Assembly (NCBI RefSeq): GCF_003633755.1
Contig: NZ_RBIL01000001.1
Coordinates: 4,139,426 to 4,203,425, forward strand
Direction: 5' to 3'
Origin: Solirubrobacter pauli
GTDB lineage: Bacteria; Actinomycetota; Thermoleophilia; Solirubrobacterales; Solirubrobacteraceae
Length of the DNA: 64,000 nt
Below, piece after piece: positions 26,404-34,877 of the stretch. The position numbers and the translations under genes were made by a program. Numbering within the stretch: the stretch's first letter is position 1; the number at the start of each line of letters is the position of its first letter. The notes below the pieces were generated by a model. The model was not told where the DNA came from. It ran no database searches and saw only the letters and a list, made by a program, of their open reading frames with translations.

Positions 26404-27821
26404 GTGATCACGTACTCCTCTTCCTTGAAGTGGGCGGTCCGCCGGCGGTAGCGCCAGGTCCAGTCGGGCCAGAGCGTCGGGTTGCCGCCGCTCGCGTCCT
26501 GGTACCAGCTCCGGCAGCCGGTGCTCCAGATCGTGCCCCGCATCCGCCGCTGGACCTCGGCGTGGAAGCGGGCCTCGGCCTCGGGGCGGACCTCGATCGT
26601 CGCGGCGCCCGTGCGCAGCGCGTCCAGCACGTAGGCGATCTGCGACTCGATCATGTAGACGACCGACGTGTGCCCGAGGCCGGTGTTCGGGCCCATCAGG
26701 ACGAACAGGTTCGGGAAGCCCGGGACGGTCACGCCCAGGTGCGCCCGCGGCGAGCCGTTCCACGCCTCGGCGAGCGTGCGGCCGCCCTGGTCGCGGACGA
26801 GCCGCCCGACCGGCATGTCGAGCACCTGGAAGCCCGTCCCGAAGATCAGCGCGTCGACCTCCAGCTCGCGGCCGCTGTCGAGGACCACCGAGTGCGCGCG
26901 CACCTCGCGCACGCCGTCGGTGATGAGCTCGACGTTCTCGCGCGCGAGTGCCGGATACCACTCGTTGGAGGGCAGGATGCGCTTGCAGCCGACGGTGTAG
27001 TCCGGTGTCGCCTTCGCGATCAGCTCTGGGTCCGTCAGCGCGGCCTGCATGTGCTTGCGGCCCGCGCGCTCGAGCAGCTTCATCGCGCCCGGCTGCTTGA
27101 CCATGCCCAGCACGAGCGCCTCGCGCAGCGCGTAGATGCCGCCACGCAGCGCGCGCTGCAGCGGCGGGAAGCGCCGGAAGAGGCGGCGCTCGAAGGCGCT
27201 GATCGGCCGCGCGCTGTGCGGCATCACCCACGGCGCGGTCCGCTGCAGGACGTAGAGCCGTTCGGCGTCCGGCGCGATCCGCGGCACGTATTGGATCGCC
27301 GACGCGCCCGTCCCGACGCTCGCCACGCGCAGGCTCTTCAGGTCCACGTCGTGATCCCACCGCGCGGAGTGCATCGTGATGCCGGCGAACGTGTCGAGCC
27401 CGGGGAACGCGGGGAGCTTGGGCTCGACGAGCGGGCCGGTGCCGGCGACGAGGTACTGCGCGCGCACCAGGCCGTCGGCGGTGTCGAGGTTCCAGCGCGA
27501 GCCGTCCCACTGCGCGCGCGTGACCTCGCAGCGCAGCTTGACCTTGTCCGCGACCCCCGCCGCCACGCGCTCCAGGTACGCGCGGATCTCCGGCTGGCGC
27601 GAGTAGGTGCGCGTCCAGTCCGGGTTGGGCGCGAACGAGAACGAGTACAGGTGCGAGGGGACGTCGCAGGCGCAGCCCGGGTACGTGTTGTAGTGCCACG
27701 TGCCGCCGACGCCGTCACCACGTTCGAGCACGACGAAGTCCTCGATCCCCGCGGGCCGCAGGCGCAGCGCCATCCCGAGGCCGGCGAAACCGCTGCCGAT
27801 GATCGCGATCGAGACGTCCAT
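26400..27821 (-). CDS. Flavin-containing Baeyer-Villiger-type monooxygenase
   Basis: The 473-residue protein has an FAD loop IIGSGFAGLG (8-17), the Baeyer-Villiger fingerprint FAGITMHSARWD (145-156, F-x-G-x3-H-x3-W-D) and an NADPH loop SVGTGASAIQ (168-177). BVMOs insert oxygen next to ketones using NADPH and O2, giving esters or lactones. It is divergent from a TetR gene over a 33-bp dyad and coupled to an SDR. The set resembles a regulated module for breaking down or modifying a hydrophobic ketone or alcohol. Confidence 0.94.
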   Translation of the reverse strand: MDVSIAIIGSGFAGLGMALRLRPAGIEDFVVLERGDGVGGTWHYNTYPGCACDVPSHLYSFSFAPNPDWTRTYSRQPEIRAYLERVAAGVADKVKLRCEVTRAQWDGSRWNLDTADGLVRAQYLVAGTGPLVEPKLPAFPGLDTFAGITMHSARWDHDVDLKSLRVASVGTGASAIQYVPRIAPDAERLYVLQRTAPWVMPHSARPISAFERRLFRRFPPLQRALRGGIYALREALVLGMVKQPGAMKLLERAGRKHMQAALTDPELIAKATPDYTVGCKRILPSNEWYPALARENVELITDGVREVRAHSVVLDSGRELEVDALIFGTGFQVLDMPVGRLVRDQGGRTLAEAWNGSPRAHLGVTVPGFPNLFVLMGPNTGLGHTSVVYMIESQIAYVLDALRTGAATIEVRPEAEARFHAEVQRRMRGTIWSTGCRSWYQDASGGNPTLWPDWTWRYRRRTAHFKEEEYVIT

Positions 27822-27825
27822 GGAC

Positions 27826-27858
27826 GGTTACATTGCCGTAACTTACGCCACTGTAACC
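27826..27858. promoter_or_regulatory. 33-bp near-perfect operator dyad between monooxygenase and tetR
   Basis: Two 16-bp half-sites flank a central C (27842): GGTTACATTGCCGTAA, and on the other strand GGTTACAGTGGCGTAA; 14 of 16 positions match. Each half holds two nested elements (GGTTAC and GTAA). The dyad fills the 50-bp gap between the divergent genes and is the obvious site for the TetR protein encoded at 27872. Confidence 0.85.
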
Positions 27859-27871
27859 TGACATTGGTCAC

Positions 27872-28405
27872 ATGCGCATGACCGCCGAGCAGCGCAGGGA
27901 GCAGCTTCTGGACGCGACGAAGGCGATCGTGCTCGAGCGCGGCTTCCACGCCGTGTCGATCGAGGCGGTCGCGCGCGCGGCGGGAATCACGCGCCCGGTC
28001 GTCTACGGGCACTTCGACGACCTCCGGGGACTGCTCGAAGCGCTCGTCGACCGCGAGGCGCTTCGTGCGCTGCGCCAGCTCCCCGAGACCTACGACGACC
28101 TGCTCGCCGCGCTGACCGCGTATCTGAGCGCCGTGCGCGACGACCCCGGCACGTGGCGGCTCGTGCTGATGCCGCAGGAGGGCGCGCCGCGGCTGCTCGG
28201 CGAGCGGATCGCGGCGGGGCGCGCGGCGGTGGTGGCGCGCCTGGCCGCCGCGCTGGGTCCCGACACCGGCCTGCCGGACCCGGAGCTGAGCGCCCACATG
28301 CTGCGCGCCTACGCCGACGAGGCCGCGCGGCTGGTCCTCGCGGGCTACGACGTCGACCGCATCCTCGCGCTCACGCGCCACACGCTCGCCAAGCTGTCCC
28401 GGTGA
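27872..28405 (+). CDS. TetR-family transcriptional regulator
   Basis: The 177-residue protein has an N-terminal HTH (about 8-55, FHAVSIEAVARAAGITRPVVYGHFDD) and a helical ligand-binding domain. It should repress itself with the MFS gene and the divergent monooxygenase-SDR pair through the intergenic dyad. Two ATGs (27872 and 27878) are possible starts. No Shine-Dalgarno is seen, so the mRNA may be leaderless. Confidence 0.94.
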   Translation: MRMTAEQRREQLLDATKAIVLERGFHAVSIEAVARAAGITRPVVYGHFDDLRGLLEALVDREALRALRQLPETYDDLLAALTAYLSAVRDDPGTWRLVLMPQEGAPRLLGERIAAGRAAVVARLAAALGPDTGLPDPELSAHMLRAYADEAARLVLAGYDVDRILALTRHTLAKLSR

Positions 28406-29613
28406 TCCTCCCCGACCTCGGCCTCCTGCGCAGGCGGCGTGACCTGCGGCTGCTCGTCGGCGGCTCGACGGTCTCGCTGATCGGCGCCGCGTTCACGCAG
28501 GTGGCGCTCACGATCCAGGTGTTCGCCCTGACGGACTCGTCGATCGCGGTCGGCCTGCTCGGCGTCGCGCAGTTCATCCCGATCATCGCGCTGGCGCTGA
28601 TCGGTGGCGCGCTGGCCGACGCGTTCGACCGGCGCAAGCTGATCTTCGGGGCCGAGCTGGCGTCGGCGTTCGTGAGCGCGGCGCTGCTCGTCAACGCGCT
28701 GCTGCCGTCGCCCCAGCTGTGGCTGCTGTACGTCGCCTCGACCCTGTTCGCGGCCGCCACCGCCGTGCTCCGCCCGCCGCTGGACGCGCTCCTGCCGCGC
28801 CTCGTCGAGCGCGACGAGCTCAAGGCGGCGAGCGCGATCAGCTGGTCGCTGATGAGCATCTCCGGGATCGTCGGGCCGGCGCTGGCGGGCCTCGTGATCG
28901 CGGGCGGTGGGGTGGAGGCCGCGTACGCGATCGACGTGGTGTCCTTCGTGGGCTCGCTGTCCGCGTTCGCGCTGATGCGCACGCCGCCTCCGCCGCCGGA
29001 CGCGGAGCCGCCGTCGCTGCGCGGCGTGATCGAGGGCGTCAAGTACGCGGGCTCGCGCCAGGAGATCCTCGGGTCCTACGTGATCGACATGCACGCGATG
29101 TTCTTCGGGATGCCGTTCGCGCTCTTCCCCGCGGTGGCGGAGCGCTACGGCGGGACGGAGGTCGTCGGCCTGCTGTGGGCGGCGCCCGCGGTCGGCGCGA
29201 TCGTCGCGATGCTGACGAGCGGCTGGAGCGTCCGCGTGCACCACAACGGCCGCGCGATCGTGTTCGCCGCCGCGGGCTGGGGCGGGTTCGTCGCGCTGTT
29301 CGGGTTCGCCGACGTGCTCTGGCTGGCGCTGCTCGCCCTTGCGCTCGCGGGAGCCGCCGACGCCATCAGCGGCATCTTCCGCGGCGCCCTCTGGAACGAG
29401 ACGATCCCGGACCGCCTGCGCGGGCGGCTGGCGGGCATGGAGATGATCTCGTGGTCCTCGGGGCCGCTGCTCGGCAATGCGCGCGCGGGCTTCGGCGCGT
29501 CGTGGCTCGGGCTCGGGCCGTCGATCGTCGCAGGCGGCGTCGTGGTGGTCGCCGGCTGCTTCGCGCTCGCCGCCGCGCTGCCGAAGTTCTGGAACTACGA
29601 CTCGAGAGCGTGA
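28402..29613 (+). CDS. MFS efflux transporter (EntS/MFS_3 type)
   Basis: The GTG start overlaps the tetR stop (GTGA). The 403-residue protein has about twelve membrane helices, the MFS motif ADAFDRRKLIF between helices 2 and 3, and the general layout of exporters of the enterobactin-exporter type. Coupling to tetR suggests that it exports the inducer or a product of the BVMO/SDR pathway. Confidence 0.92.
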   Translation: MILPDLGLLRRRRDLRLLVGGSTVSLIGAAFTQVALTIQVFALTDSSIAVGLLGVAQFIPIIALALIGGALADAFDRRKLIFGAELASAFVSAALLVNALLPSPQLWLLYVASTLFAAATAVLRPPLDALLPRLVERDELKAASAISWSLMSISGIVGPALAGLVIAGGGVEAAYAIDVVSFVGSLSAFALMRTPPPPPDAEPPSLRGVIEGVKYAGSRQEILGSYVIDMHAMFFGMPFALFPAVAERYGGTEVVGLLWAAPAVGAIVAMLTSGWSVRVHHNGRAIVFAAAGWGGFVALFGFADVLWLALLALALAGAADAISGIFRGALWNETIPDRLRGRLAGMEMISWSSGPLLGNARAGFGASWLGLGPSIVAGGVVVVAGCFALAAALPKFWNYDSRA

Positions 29614-30716
29614 AGCCGCGCGGCGGCCTCGTCGATCACGGAGAGCCGCTTGCAGAAGGCGAAGCGCAGGTACGGCTTCAGCCGTTCCCTGTCGGTGCTG
29701 AAGACCGCGGTCGGGATCGCGACGACGCCGGCGCGGTGTGGCAGCTCGCGCGCGAACTCGGTCGCGTCCGCGCCGACGTCGACGTTCGCGAAGTAGGTGC
29801 CCTGCGGGCGCGCGACCGTGAACTGGCTGAGCGCGTCGCACAGGTGGTCGCGCTTGGCCTGCAGCTCCGCCGCGAAGTCCGTGTAGAAGTGGGTGGGCAG
29901 GCGCAGCGCGGCGGCACCCGCGTGCTGGAACGGGGTCGCGCCCGCGAACGTCAGGAACTGCTTGGCCGTGCGCACCGCCGCCACGAGCGGCGCCGGTCCC
30001 GTCGCCCAGCCGACCTTCCAGCCGGTCACGCTGAACGTCTTGCCGAGGCTGGAGATCGACAGCGTGCGCTCGGCCATGCCCGGCAGCGTGGACAACGGGA
30101 TGTGCTCGAGCCCGTCGAACACGAGGTGCTCGTAGACCTCGTCGGTGATGGCGATCAGGTCATGCTCGATCACGAAGTCCGCGATCCGCTGCAGCTCCTC
30201 GCGCGTGAACACGCGTCCCGTCGGGTTGTGCGGGGAGTTGACGAGCAGGATGCGCGCGTTCGGCGTGGCCTTCAACTCGTCGAACGTGAAGTCCGGCGGG
30301 TTGAGCGGGATCGGCACGAAGTTCGCGCCGGTCATCTTCGCGGCCGCCGAGTACGAGTCGTAGGACGGGTCGAACGCGAGCACGTCGTCGCCCGGCTCGG
30401 CCAGCGCGAGGATCGCCGCCGCGATCGCCTCCGTGGCACCCATCGTCACCTGCACCTGGGTCGCCGGGTCGAGCTCGATCCCGTAGAAGCGCTGCTGGTG
30501 CTCGGCGATCGCCTCCCGCAGCGCCGGCACGCCCGGCAGCGGCGCGTACTGGTTGTGCCCGTCGCGGATCGCGGCGTGCGCTGCCTCGAGCACGGCCCGC
30601 GGCCCGTCCTCGTCCGGGAACCCCTGCCCGAGGTTGATCGCGCCCGTCTGCTCGGCGAGCGCGGACATCTCGGTGAAGATGGTGGTGCCGAACCCGGCCA
30701 GGCGCGAAGCGATCAT
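29595..30716 (-). CDS. PLP-dependent class I/II aminotransferase
   Basis: The 373-residue protein resembles kynurenine/methionine aminotransferases (YbdL, KAT): NLGQGFPDEDGP near the N terminus, NSPHNPTGR (160-168), ITDEVYEHLVF and PLP Lys226 in SISSLGKTFSVTGWKVGW. It transfers amino groups between an aromatic or sulfur amino acid and a keto acid. The ATG at 30716 is the family-consistent start; the frame is also open further upstream. It overlaps the convergent MFS gene by 19 bp. Confidence 0.93.
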   Translation of the reverse strand: MIASRLAGFGTTIFTEMSALAEQTGAINLGQGFPDEDGPRAVLEAAHAAIRDGHNQYAPLPGVPALREAIAEHQQRFYGIELDPATQVQVTMGATEAIAAAILALAEPGDDVLAFDPSYDSYSAAAKMTGANFVPIPLNPPDFTFDELKATPNARILLVNSPHNPTGRVFTREELQRIADFVIEHDLIAITDEVYEHLVFDGLEHIPLSTLPGMAERTLSISSLGKTFSVTGWKVGWATGPAPLVAAVRTAKQFLTFAGATPFQHAGAAALRLPTHFYTDFAAELQAKRDHLCDALSQFTVARPQGTYFANVDVGADATEFARELPHRAGVVAIPTAVFSTDRERLKPYLRFAFCKRLSVIDEAAARLHALES

Positions 30717-30729
30717 GTGACGGCGAACG

Positions 30730-31335
30730 CTATACGCAGCGGTCGCTGTCGGTGCGCGGCCCACCGCCGTACAGCTTCGCGGCCGCGCGGATGTCCGCGG
30801 GCGTCGGGACGCACCACAGCTCGCGATAGCGGGGCACGTCCTCGCTGAGCGTCGGGGCGCACCGCGTGTCGAACCACCCGGGCGACATGATCGTGCAGGT
30901 CGGGCTGTCCTTCACGTGCCGGAGCCCGAGCACGTGCCCGAGCTCGTGCGCGGCCACCCACACCGACAGCGACGTCGGCTTGCCCAGGCGCTCGCGCAGC
31001 ACGATCTCGCTCTTGCCGTCCTTCGGTCGGCCGATCGCGGTCGTGAACCCGAAGCAGCGCGGGCCGCACTCCCGGGTGAGCCGCGCGTCGTCCAGGCGCA
31101 CCAGCACGTCCGCGTCGCGCTCGTACTTGACGACGCGCACCTTGACGTCGGCGCCCGATCCCGTCCAGCGCTTGGCGGCGAAGATCAGCGAGTCGACCGC
31201 CCCCTGGGTGGGGGCGAAGACGTTCACCTCGCCCCGTGGCCAGCGCGGGTCAGGCGGCCCGTCGTCGCCCAGGGCGAGCGAGCCGACGCCGACGGCGATC
31301 GCGGTGGCGATGAGGAACAGGGCGAGGAGGCGCAC
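30730..31335 (-). CDS. Secreted or membrane-tethered matrixin-like metalloprotease
   Basis: The 201-residue protein has an N-terminal signal or anchor (residues 2-22) and a metzincin zinc site HELGHVLGLRH (130-140, HExxHxxGxxH), with Met-turn Met in CTIMSP. Four to six Cys suggest disulfides. There is no obvious propeptide cysteine switch. It is a close paralogue of the next gene, so the pair arose by tandem duplication. It acts outside the membrane; the substrate is unknown. Confidence 0.88.
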   Translation of the reverse strand: MRLLALFLIATAIAVGVGSLALGDDGPPDPRWPRGEVNVFAPTQGAVDSLIFAAKRWTGSGADVKVRVVKYERDADVLVRLDDARLTRECGPRCFGFTTAIGRPKDGKSEIVLRERLGKPTSLSVWVAAHELGHVLGLRHVKDSPTCTIMSPGWFDTRCAPTLSEDVPRYRELWCVPTPADIRAAAKLYGGGPRTDSDRCV

Positions 31336-31356
31336 GCCTCGCCCGAGGGTAGTCGG

Positions 31357-32001
31357 CTAGCGGCAACGCGGATCGCGCAGCGTCGCGGCGCCGCCGTAGA
31401 TCGAGGCCGCCACGTCCACATCCGCCGGAGCGGGCACGCACGCCAGCTCGGACTGCGTCGGGATCGTCGCCGCCAGCGACGGCGCGCAGCGCGTGTCGAA
31501 CGCCCGCGGGGACATCACGGAGCAGTCGTGGCCGTCGCGGTGATGGAGGCCGAGGACGTGGCCGAGCTCGTGGGCCGCGACCCAGACCGACAGCGGACGT
31601 GGTGCGCCGCCGAGCGAGGAGCGCATGACGATCTCGCTGCTGCCGTCGCCGGGACGGCCGATCGAGGTGCTGTAGCCGAGGCAGTCGCGCCCGCAGAGGT
31701 CCAGCAGGCGCGCGTCGTCGCGGCGGACGATCACGTCGGCCTGGCGCTCGTCACGGACGACGCGGATGTCGACCTTGGCGCCGGACCGCGTCCAGCGCTC
31801 CGCGGCGACGAGCATGGTGCCGGTCATCCCGCTGGCGTCGTAGACGTGGACGACGCCGTCGGGCCAGCGGTGGTCGGTGGGGCCGGCCACCGCGGTGTAC
31901 ATCCGGGGGGCCAGGAGGAGGGTGAGGAGGGCGACGAGGCCGAGGCACGCGAGTGCGCGCACAGGGCGTGGCCGCTCGAAGACATGAGCCGATGCACGCA
32001 C
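31357..32001 (-). CDS. Secreted or membrane-tethered matrixin-like metalloprotease (paralogue)
   Basis: The 214-residue protein has a longer cytosolic N terminus before a membrane helix (about 15-32) and the zinc site HELGHVLGLHH (144-154), with Met-turn HDCSVMSP. Core order and Cys positions match the neighbour downstream. A GTG start is used; later in-frame starts are possible. The pair is probably co-transcribed, 21 bp apart. Confidence 0.87.
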   Translation of the reverse strand: MRASAHVFERPRPVRALACLGLVALLTLLLAPRMYTAVAGPTDHRWPDGVVHVYDASGMTGTMLVAAERWTRSGAKVDIRVVRDERQADVIVRRDDARLLDLCGRDCLGYSTSIGRPGDGSSEIVMRSSLGGAPRPLSVWVAAHELGHVLGLHHRDGHDCSVMSPRAFDTRCAPSLAATIPTQSELACVPAPADVDVAASIYGGAATLRDPRCR

Positions 32002-32042
32002 GAGGATTTGCGGCGGGCGGCCCGTTTCGCGTAAGGAGAGTG

Positions 32043-32063
32043 CGGCGTCTGCTAGTGACGCCG
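32043..32063 (-). terminator. Hairpin downstream of methyltransferase gene
   Basis: CGGCGTC-N7-GACGCCG is a perfect 7-bp stem, 16 bp past the methyltransferase stop on the minus strand. There is no T-run; possible terminator between it and the metalloprotease pair. Confidence 0.4.
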
Positions 32064-32079
32064 AGGCCCCCGCCTAACT

Positions 32080-32799
32080 TTATGTATGCCCACGCGCACC
32101 TCGATCAAACCGCAGCGTGTGGATCGAGACGTCCTTGCCCGCTTCGGTCTCGTGGGGGAAATGGGCGAGGAAGTGCTGGGCTCCCGCGCGGTTCGGATCG
32201 GCGATCACGAGCCGCCCTCCAGGCGCCACCAGACGCGGGAACAGCGCCGCGGCGGCGTCGGCGTTCGCGCGCGTGTAGAGCACGTCCGCGGCGAGCACGA
32301 GGTCGAACGGGCCGCGCGCCACGAGCGCGTCACCATGCGTTGACCAGTCGACGTGCGCGACCTCGCCGACCACCTCGTTGAGCGCGAGCACGTGGGCGGC
32401 GAACGCGACCGCGTCGGTGTGCCCGTCCGTCGCCAGCACGTGCGCGCCCGCGCGCGCGGCCATCGCACTCGGCAGCGCCAGGCCACACCCGAGCTCGAGC
32501 ACCGACGTCCCCGGCGCGGGCGGGTCGTCGTAGAGCGCACCCGCGAGTCCGACGCCTGACGGCCACGGCCGCGCCCAGTACGGAACCGGACGCCGGGCCC
32601 CGCCTTCCTCGTGGCGGAGCTGCTCCCAGCTCGACGGGCACACGTAATAGGCCTGTCCGACGCGCCGCACGGAGATGTCCAGAAGCGCCGGCGGAAGCTC
32701 CTCCACGGGCACGCCGCGCAGCGATGAGAGCTGCTCGGCGAGCGAGGTCCGGAGCGCGATGAGCTGATCGGTCAATGGCACTACACTTCCTGAAGTCAT
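32080..32799 (-). CDS. Class I SAM-dependent methyltransferase (METTL21/FAM86-like)
   Basis: The 239-residue protein has the SAM loop VLELGCGLALPS (about 95-106), an acidic residue in LATDGHTD and the post-loop FDLVLAADVLYTRAN, typical of the Methyltransf_16 group that methylates lysines in proteins. An upstream region with WPSGVGLAGALYDDP matches this group. The ATG at 32799 shares bases with the divergent cysM ATG. A GTG at 32781 is an alternative that would relieve this clash. Confidence 0.88.
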   Translation of the reverse strand: MTSGSVVPLTDQLIALRTSLAEQLSSLRGVPVEELPPALLDISVRRVGQAYYVCPSSWEQLRHEEGGARRPVPYWARPWPSGVGLAGALYDDPPAPGTSVLELGCGLALPSAMAARAGAHVLATDGHTDAVAFAAHVLALNEVVGEVAHVDWSTHGDALVARGPFDLVLAADVLYTRANADAAAALFPRLVAPGGRLVIADPNRAGAQHFLAHFPHETEAGKDVSIHTLRFDRGARGHT

Positions 32800-33769
32800 G
32801 GCCCAGGAACTGCGCAACCGTCCCTGCGGTGGCCGCTACGGCGACATCGTCCAGGCGATCGGCAACACGCCGCTCGTCGAGCTGAAGCGTCTCTCACCGA
32901 AGCCGGGCGTGCGCCTCTGGGCAAAGCTCGAGTCTGCCAACCCGACCGGGTCGGTCAAGGACCGCGTCGCGCGCGCGTTGATCGAGGACGCCGAGGAGAA
33001 GGGCGCGATCCGCCCCGGCCAGACCATCCTGGAGCCGACCTCCGGCAACACCGGCATCTCGCTGGCGATGATCTGCTCGCGCAAGGGCTACAAGCTCAAG
33101 GTCGTCATGCCGGACAACGTGACGCCCGAGCGCACGCAGCTCCTGGAGATGTACGGCGCGGAGATCGTCTATTCGCCCGGCAACCTCGGCTCCAACGGTG
33201 CGGTCGAGCTCGCGCTGAAGATGGCCTCCGAGGACTCCTCGTACTACATGCCGTACCAGTACGGCAACCCCGCCAACCCGGGCGCGCACTACAACGGCAC
33301 CGCGGTCGAGATCCTCGACGAGCTCGACAACGACGTCAGCGCGTTCGTCGCCGGCCTGGGCACGGGCGGGACGCTGATGGGCGTCGGCCGGCGCTTGCGC
33401 GAAGAGCTCGGTGACGCCGTGAAGATCGTCGCCGCCGAGCCGATGCAGGGCGAGCCCGTCCAGGGCCTGCGCTCGCTCGACGACGGCTTCATCCCGCCGA
33501 TCATCGACCTCTCGCTGCTGGACCGGAAGATCTTCGTCACCAACCGCGACGCGGTCGTGTGGACGAAGAAGCTCCTCGACGAGGAGGGGATCTTCGCCGG
33601 CGTCTCCACGGGCGCGATCGCGTCGATCGCCGTCCGCATCGCCAAGGAGATGGACGAGGGCAACATCGTCTTCATCGTGTGCGACGACGGCTCGAAGTAC
33701 CTGTCGTCGGGCCTCTACACGAAGCCTGTCGAAGAGCTCGAGAACCTCGACACGACCGTTTGGTGGTAA
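32798..33769 (+). CDS. cysM: Cysteine synthase, CysM type (PLP-dependent)
   Basis: The 323-residue protein is a fold-type II PLP enzyme: PLP Lys54 in GSVKDR, the substrate loop TSGNTGI (81-87) and a phosphate-binding GTGGTLMG. The C-terminal tail ends DTTVWW. In mycobacteria CysM uses O-phosphoserine and CysO-thiocarboxylate rather than sulfide. CysO at 10.7 kb and Mec at 34.9 kb support the same chemistry here. The ATG overlaps the divergent methyltransferase start. A TACACT box (32782-32787) about 10 nt upstream fits a leaderless mRNA. Confidence 0.93.
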   Translation: MAQELRNRPCGGRYGDIVQAIGNTPLVELKRLSPKPGVRLWAKLESANPTGSVKDRVARALIEDAEEKGAIRPGQTILEPTSGNTGISLAMICSRKGYKLKVVMPDNVTPERTQLLEMYGAEIVYSPGNLGSNGAVELALKMASEDSSYYMPYQYGNPANPGAHYNGTAVEILDELDNDVSAFVAGLGTGGTLMGVGRRLREELGDAVKIVAAEPMQGEPVQGLRSLDDGFIPPIIDLSLLDRKIFVTNRDAVVWTKKLLDEEGIFAGVSTGAIASIAVRIAKEMDEGNIVFIVCDDGSKYLSSGLYTKPVEELENLDTTVWW

Positions 33770-34194
33770 GCCGCCGAGCCTTGCTCGGCGCCGGTGCTCT
33801 GCTCCTCGTGGGCTGCGGCCCGCCCGACGAGCCTGAAGTCGACGCGGCCACCGTCTGGGGCGAGCAGCTGCGCGTCTCGCAGGCCGCGCTGGAGGCGTAT
33901 CCGCCGAACGCGTTGCGCTCCGCGGCGGACAGCCGCGTCAAGCAGCTCGAGTCGCTGGCCGGCGCCACCGGCACGGCGCCGACCGCCACGCCGAGCCTCG
34001 AAGCGGCGTTGAACGCCGAGCGCCGCGCGCTGCAAGCGCACGTCGCCGCCGTGGGCGAGCTCTCCGACCGCGCCTCACGCGAGCTGCTGGCCACGCTCAT
34101 CGCCGGCACGGCCGAGGCGGTCTCCGCGCTCCGCGCCGAGCTGGACGAGCCGCCGATCGTGGACTCGTTCCCCGGACAGAGGAACCGCCCGTGA
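33763..34194 (+). CDS. Small lipoprotein, helical (143 aa)
   Basis: A GTG seven bases inside the cysM end gives 143 residues with Arg-Arg near the start and lipobox LLVGC (Cys18), so it is probably a lipoprotein. The rest is helical (Ala/Leu/Glu-rich) with no cofactor motif visible. Its stop overlaps the start of the ferritin-like gene, so the two probably act together at the outer face of the membrane. No family is recognised. Confidence 0.75.
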   Translation: MVSRRALLGAGALLLVGCGPPDEPEVDAATVWGEQLRVSQAALEAYPPNALRSAADSRVKQLESLAGATGTAPTATPSLEAALNAERRALQAHVAAVGELSDRASRELLATLIAGTAEAVSALRAELDEPPIVDSFPGQRNRP

Positions 34195-34670
34195 ACCGCC
34201 GTCAGCTTCTGGCCGGCGGTGCCGCGGCCGCGCTCACGCTGCGCGCCGCGCCCGCGCTCGCCGCACCCGACGAGGGGACGCTCCTGCTCGGCCTGTGGCG
34301 CCGGGAGCAGGCGCTGGCGCTCGCCTACGGGCAGCAGGTGCACACCAATCCGGAGCTGCTCGGCCCTGCCCGCCGGCACGCCCTCGACCATGCGGCCGCG
34401 ATCGCCACCGAGCTGGCCGCGGTCGGGCTCGGCACGCCGAAGCCGCCGTGGACGCCGAACGACCTCGACGTCGCCGCCCAGCGACTCGCCACCTCCCGGC
34501 CCGCGGACGTGCTCGCCAACGCCGTCATCGTCGAGGAGGACATGGTCGAGGTCTACAAGACCGCGCTCCCGTCGCTGCCGGACGCGAAGATCGCGATGAC
34601 GGCGGCGACGATCCTCGCCTCACACGCGCAGCGTCTTTTCATCTTGCGCCGCGCCGCCCAGGTAACCTAG
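34191..34670 (+). CDS. Secreted ferritin-like (DUF4439-type) protein
   Basis: GTG overlaps the lipoprotein stop. The 159-residue protein has a Tat-like signal (MNRRQLLAGGAAAALTL) with likely cleavage after ALA, then a four-helix bundle resembling the DUF4439 ferritin-like group. A di-metal site is not clear, because few Glu-x-x-His pairs remain (EEDMVEVYK). It is followed 4 bp later by tatA, so Tat export is plausible. Function unknown. Confidence 0.7.
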   Translation: MNRRQLLAGGAAAALTLRAAPALAAPDEGTLLLGLWRREQALALAYGQQVHTNPELLGPARRHALDHAAAIATELAAVGLGTPKPPWTPNDLDVAAQRLATSRPADVLANAVIVEEDMVEVYKTALPSLPDAKIAMTAATILASHAQRLFILRRAAQVT

Positions 34671-34674
34671 GCAC

Positions 34675-34875
34675 ATGCCGTTCGCAGGAAACATCGGGAT
34701 CGGCGAGATCGCCATCGTCCTTGTCATCGCGCTGATCGTGCTCGGGCCCAAGCGCCTGCCCGACGCGGGCCGTGCGCTCGGCCGCGGGATGAAGGAGTTC
34801 CGCGACTCGCTGAGCGGTGTCGCCCGCCGCGACGACGACGACGAGCTCGACACGCCCCTGACCCGGGCCAAGTAG
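34675..34875 (+). CDS. tatA: Sec-independent translocase subunit TatA/TatE
   Basis: The 66-residue protein has one membrane helix (GEIAIVLVIALIVLGPKRLP), the conserved hinge Gly-Pro and an amphipathic helix (DAGRALGRGMKEFRDSL), followed by an acidic tail. It forms the pore of the twin-arginine export system. No tatB or tatC is in the window. It sits between a Tat-signal protein and mec. Confidence 0.95.
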   Translation: MPFAGNIGIGEIAIVLVIALIVLGPKRLPDAGRALGRGMKEFRDSLSGVARRDDDDELDTPLTRAK

Positions 34876-34877
34876 CT

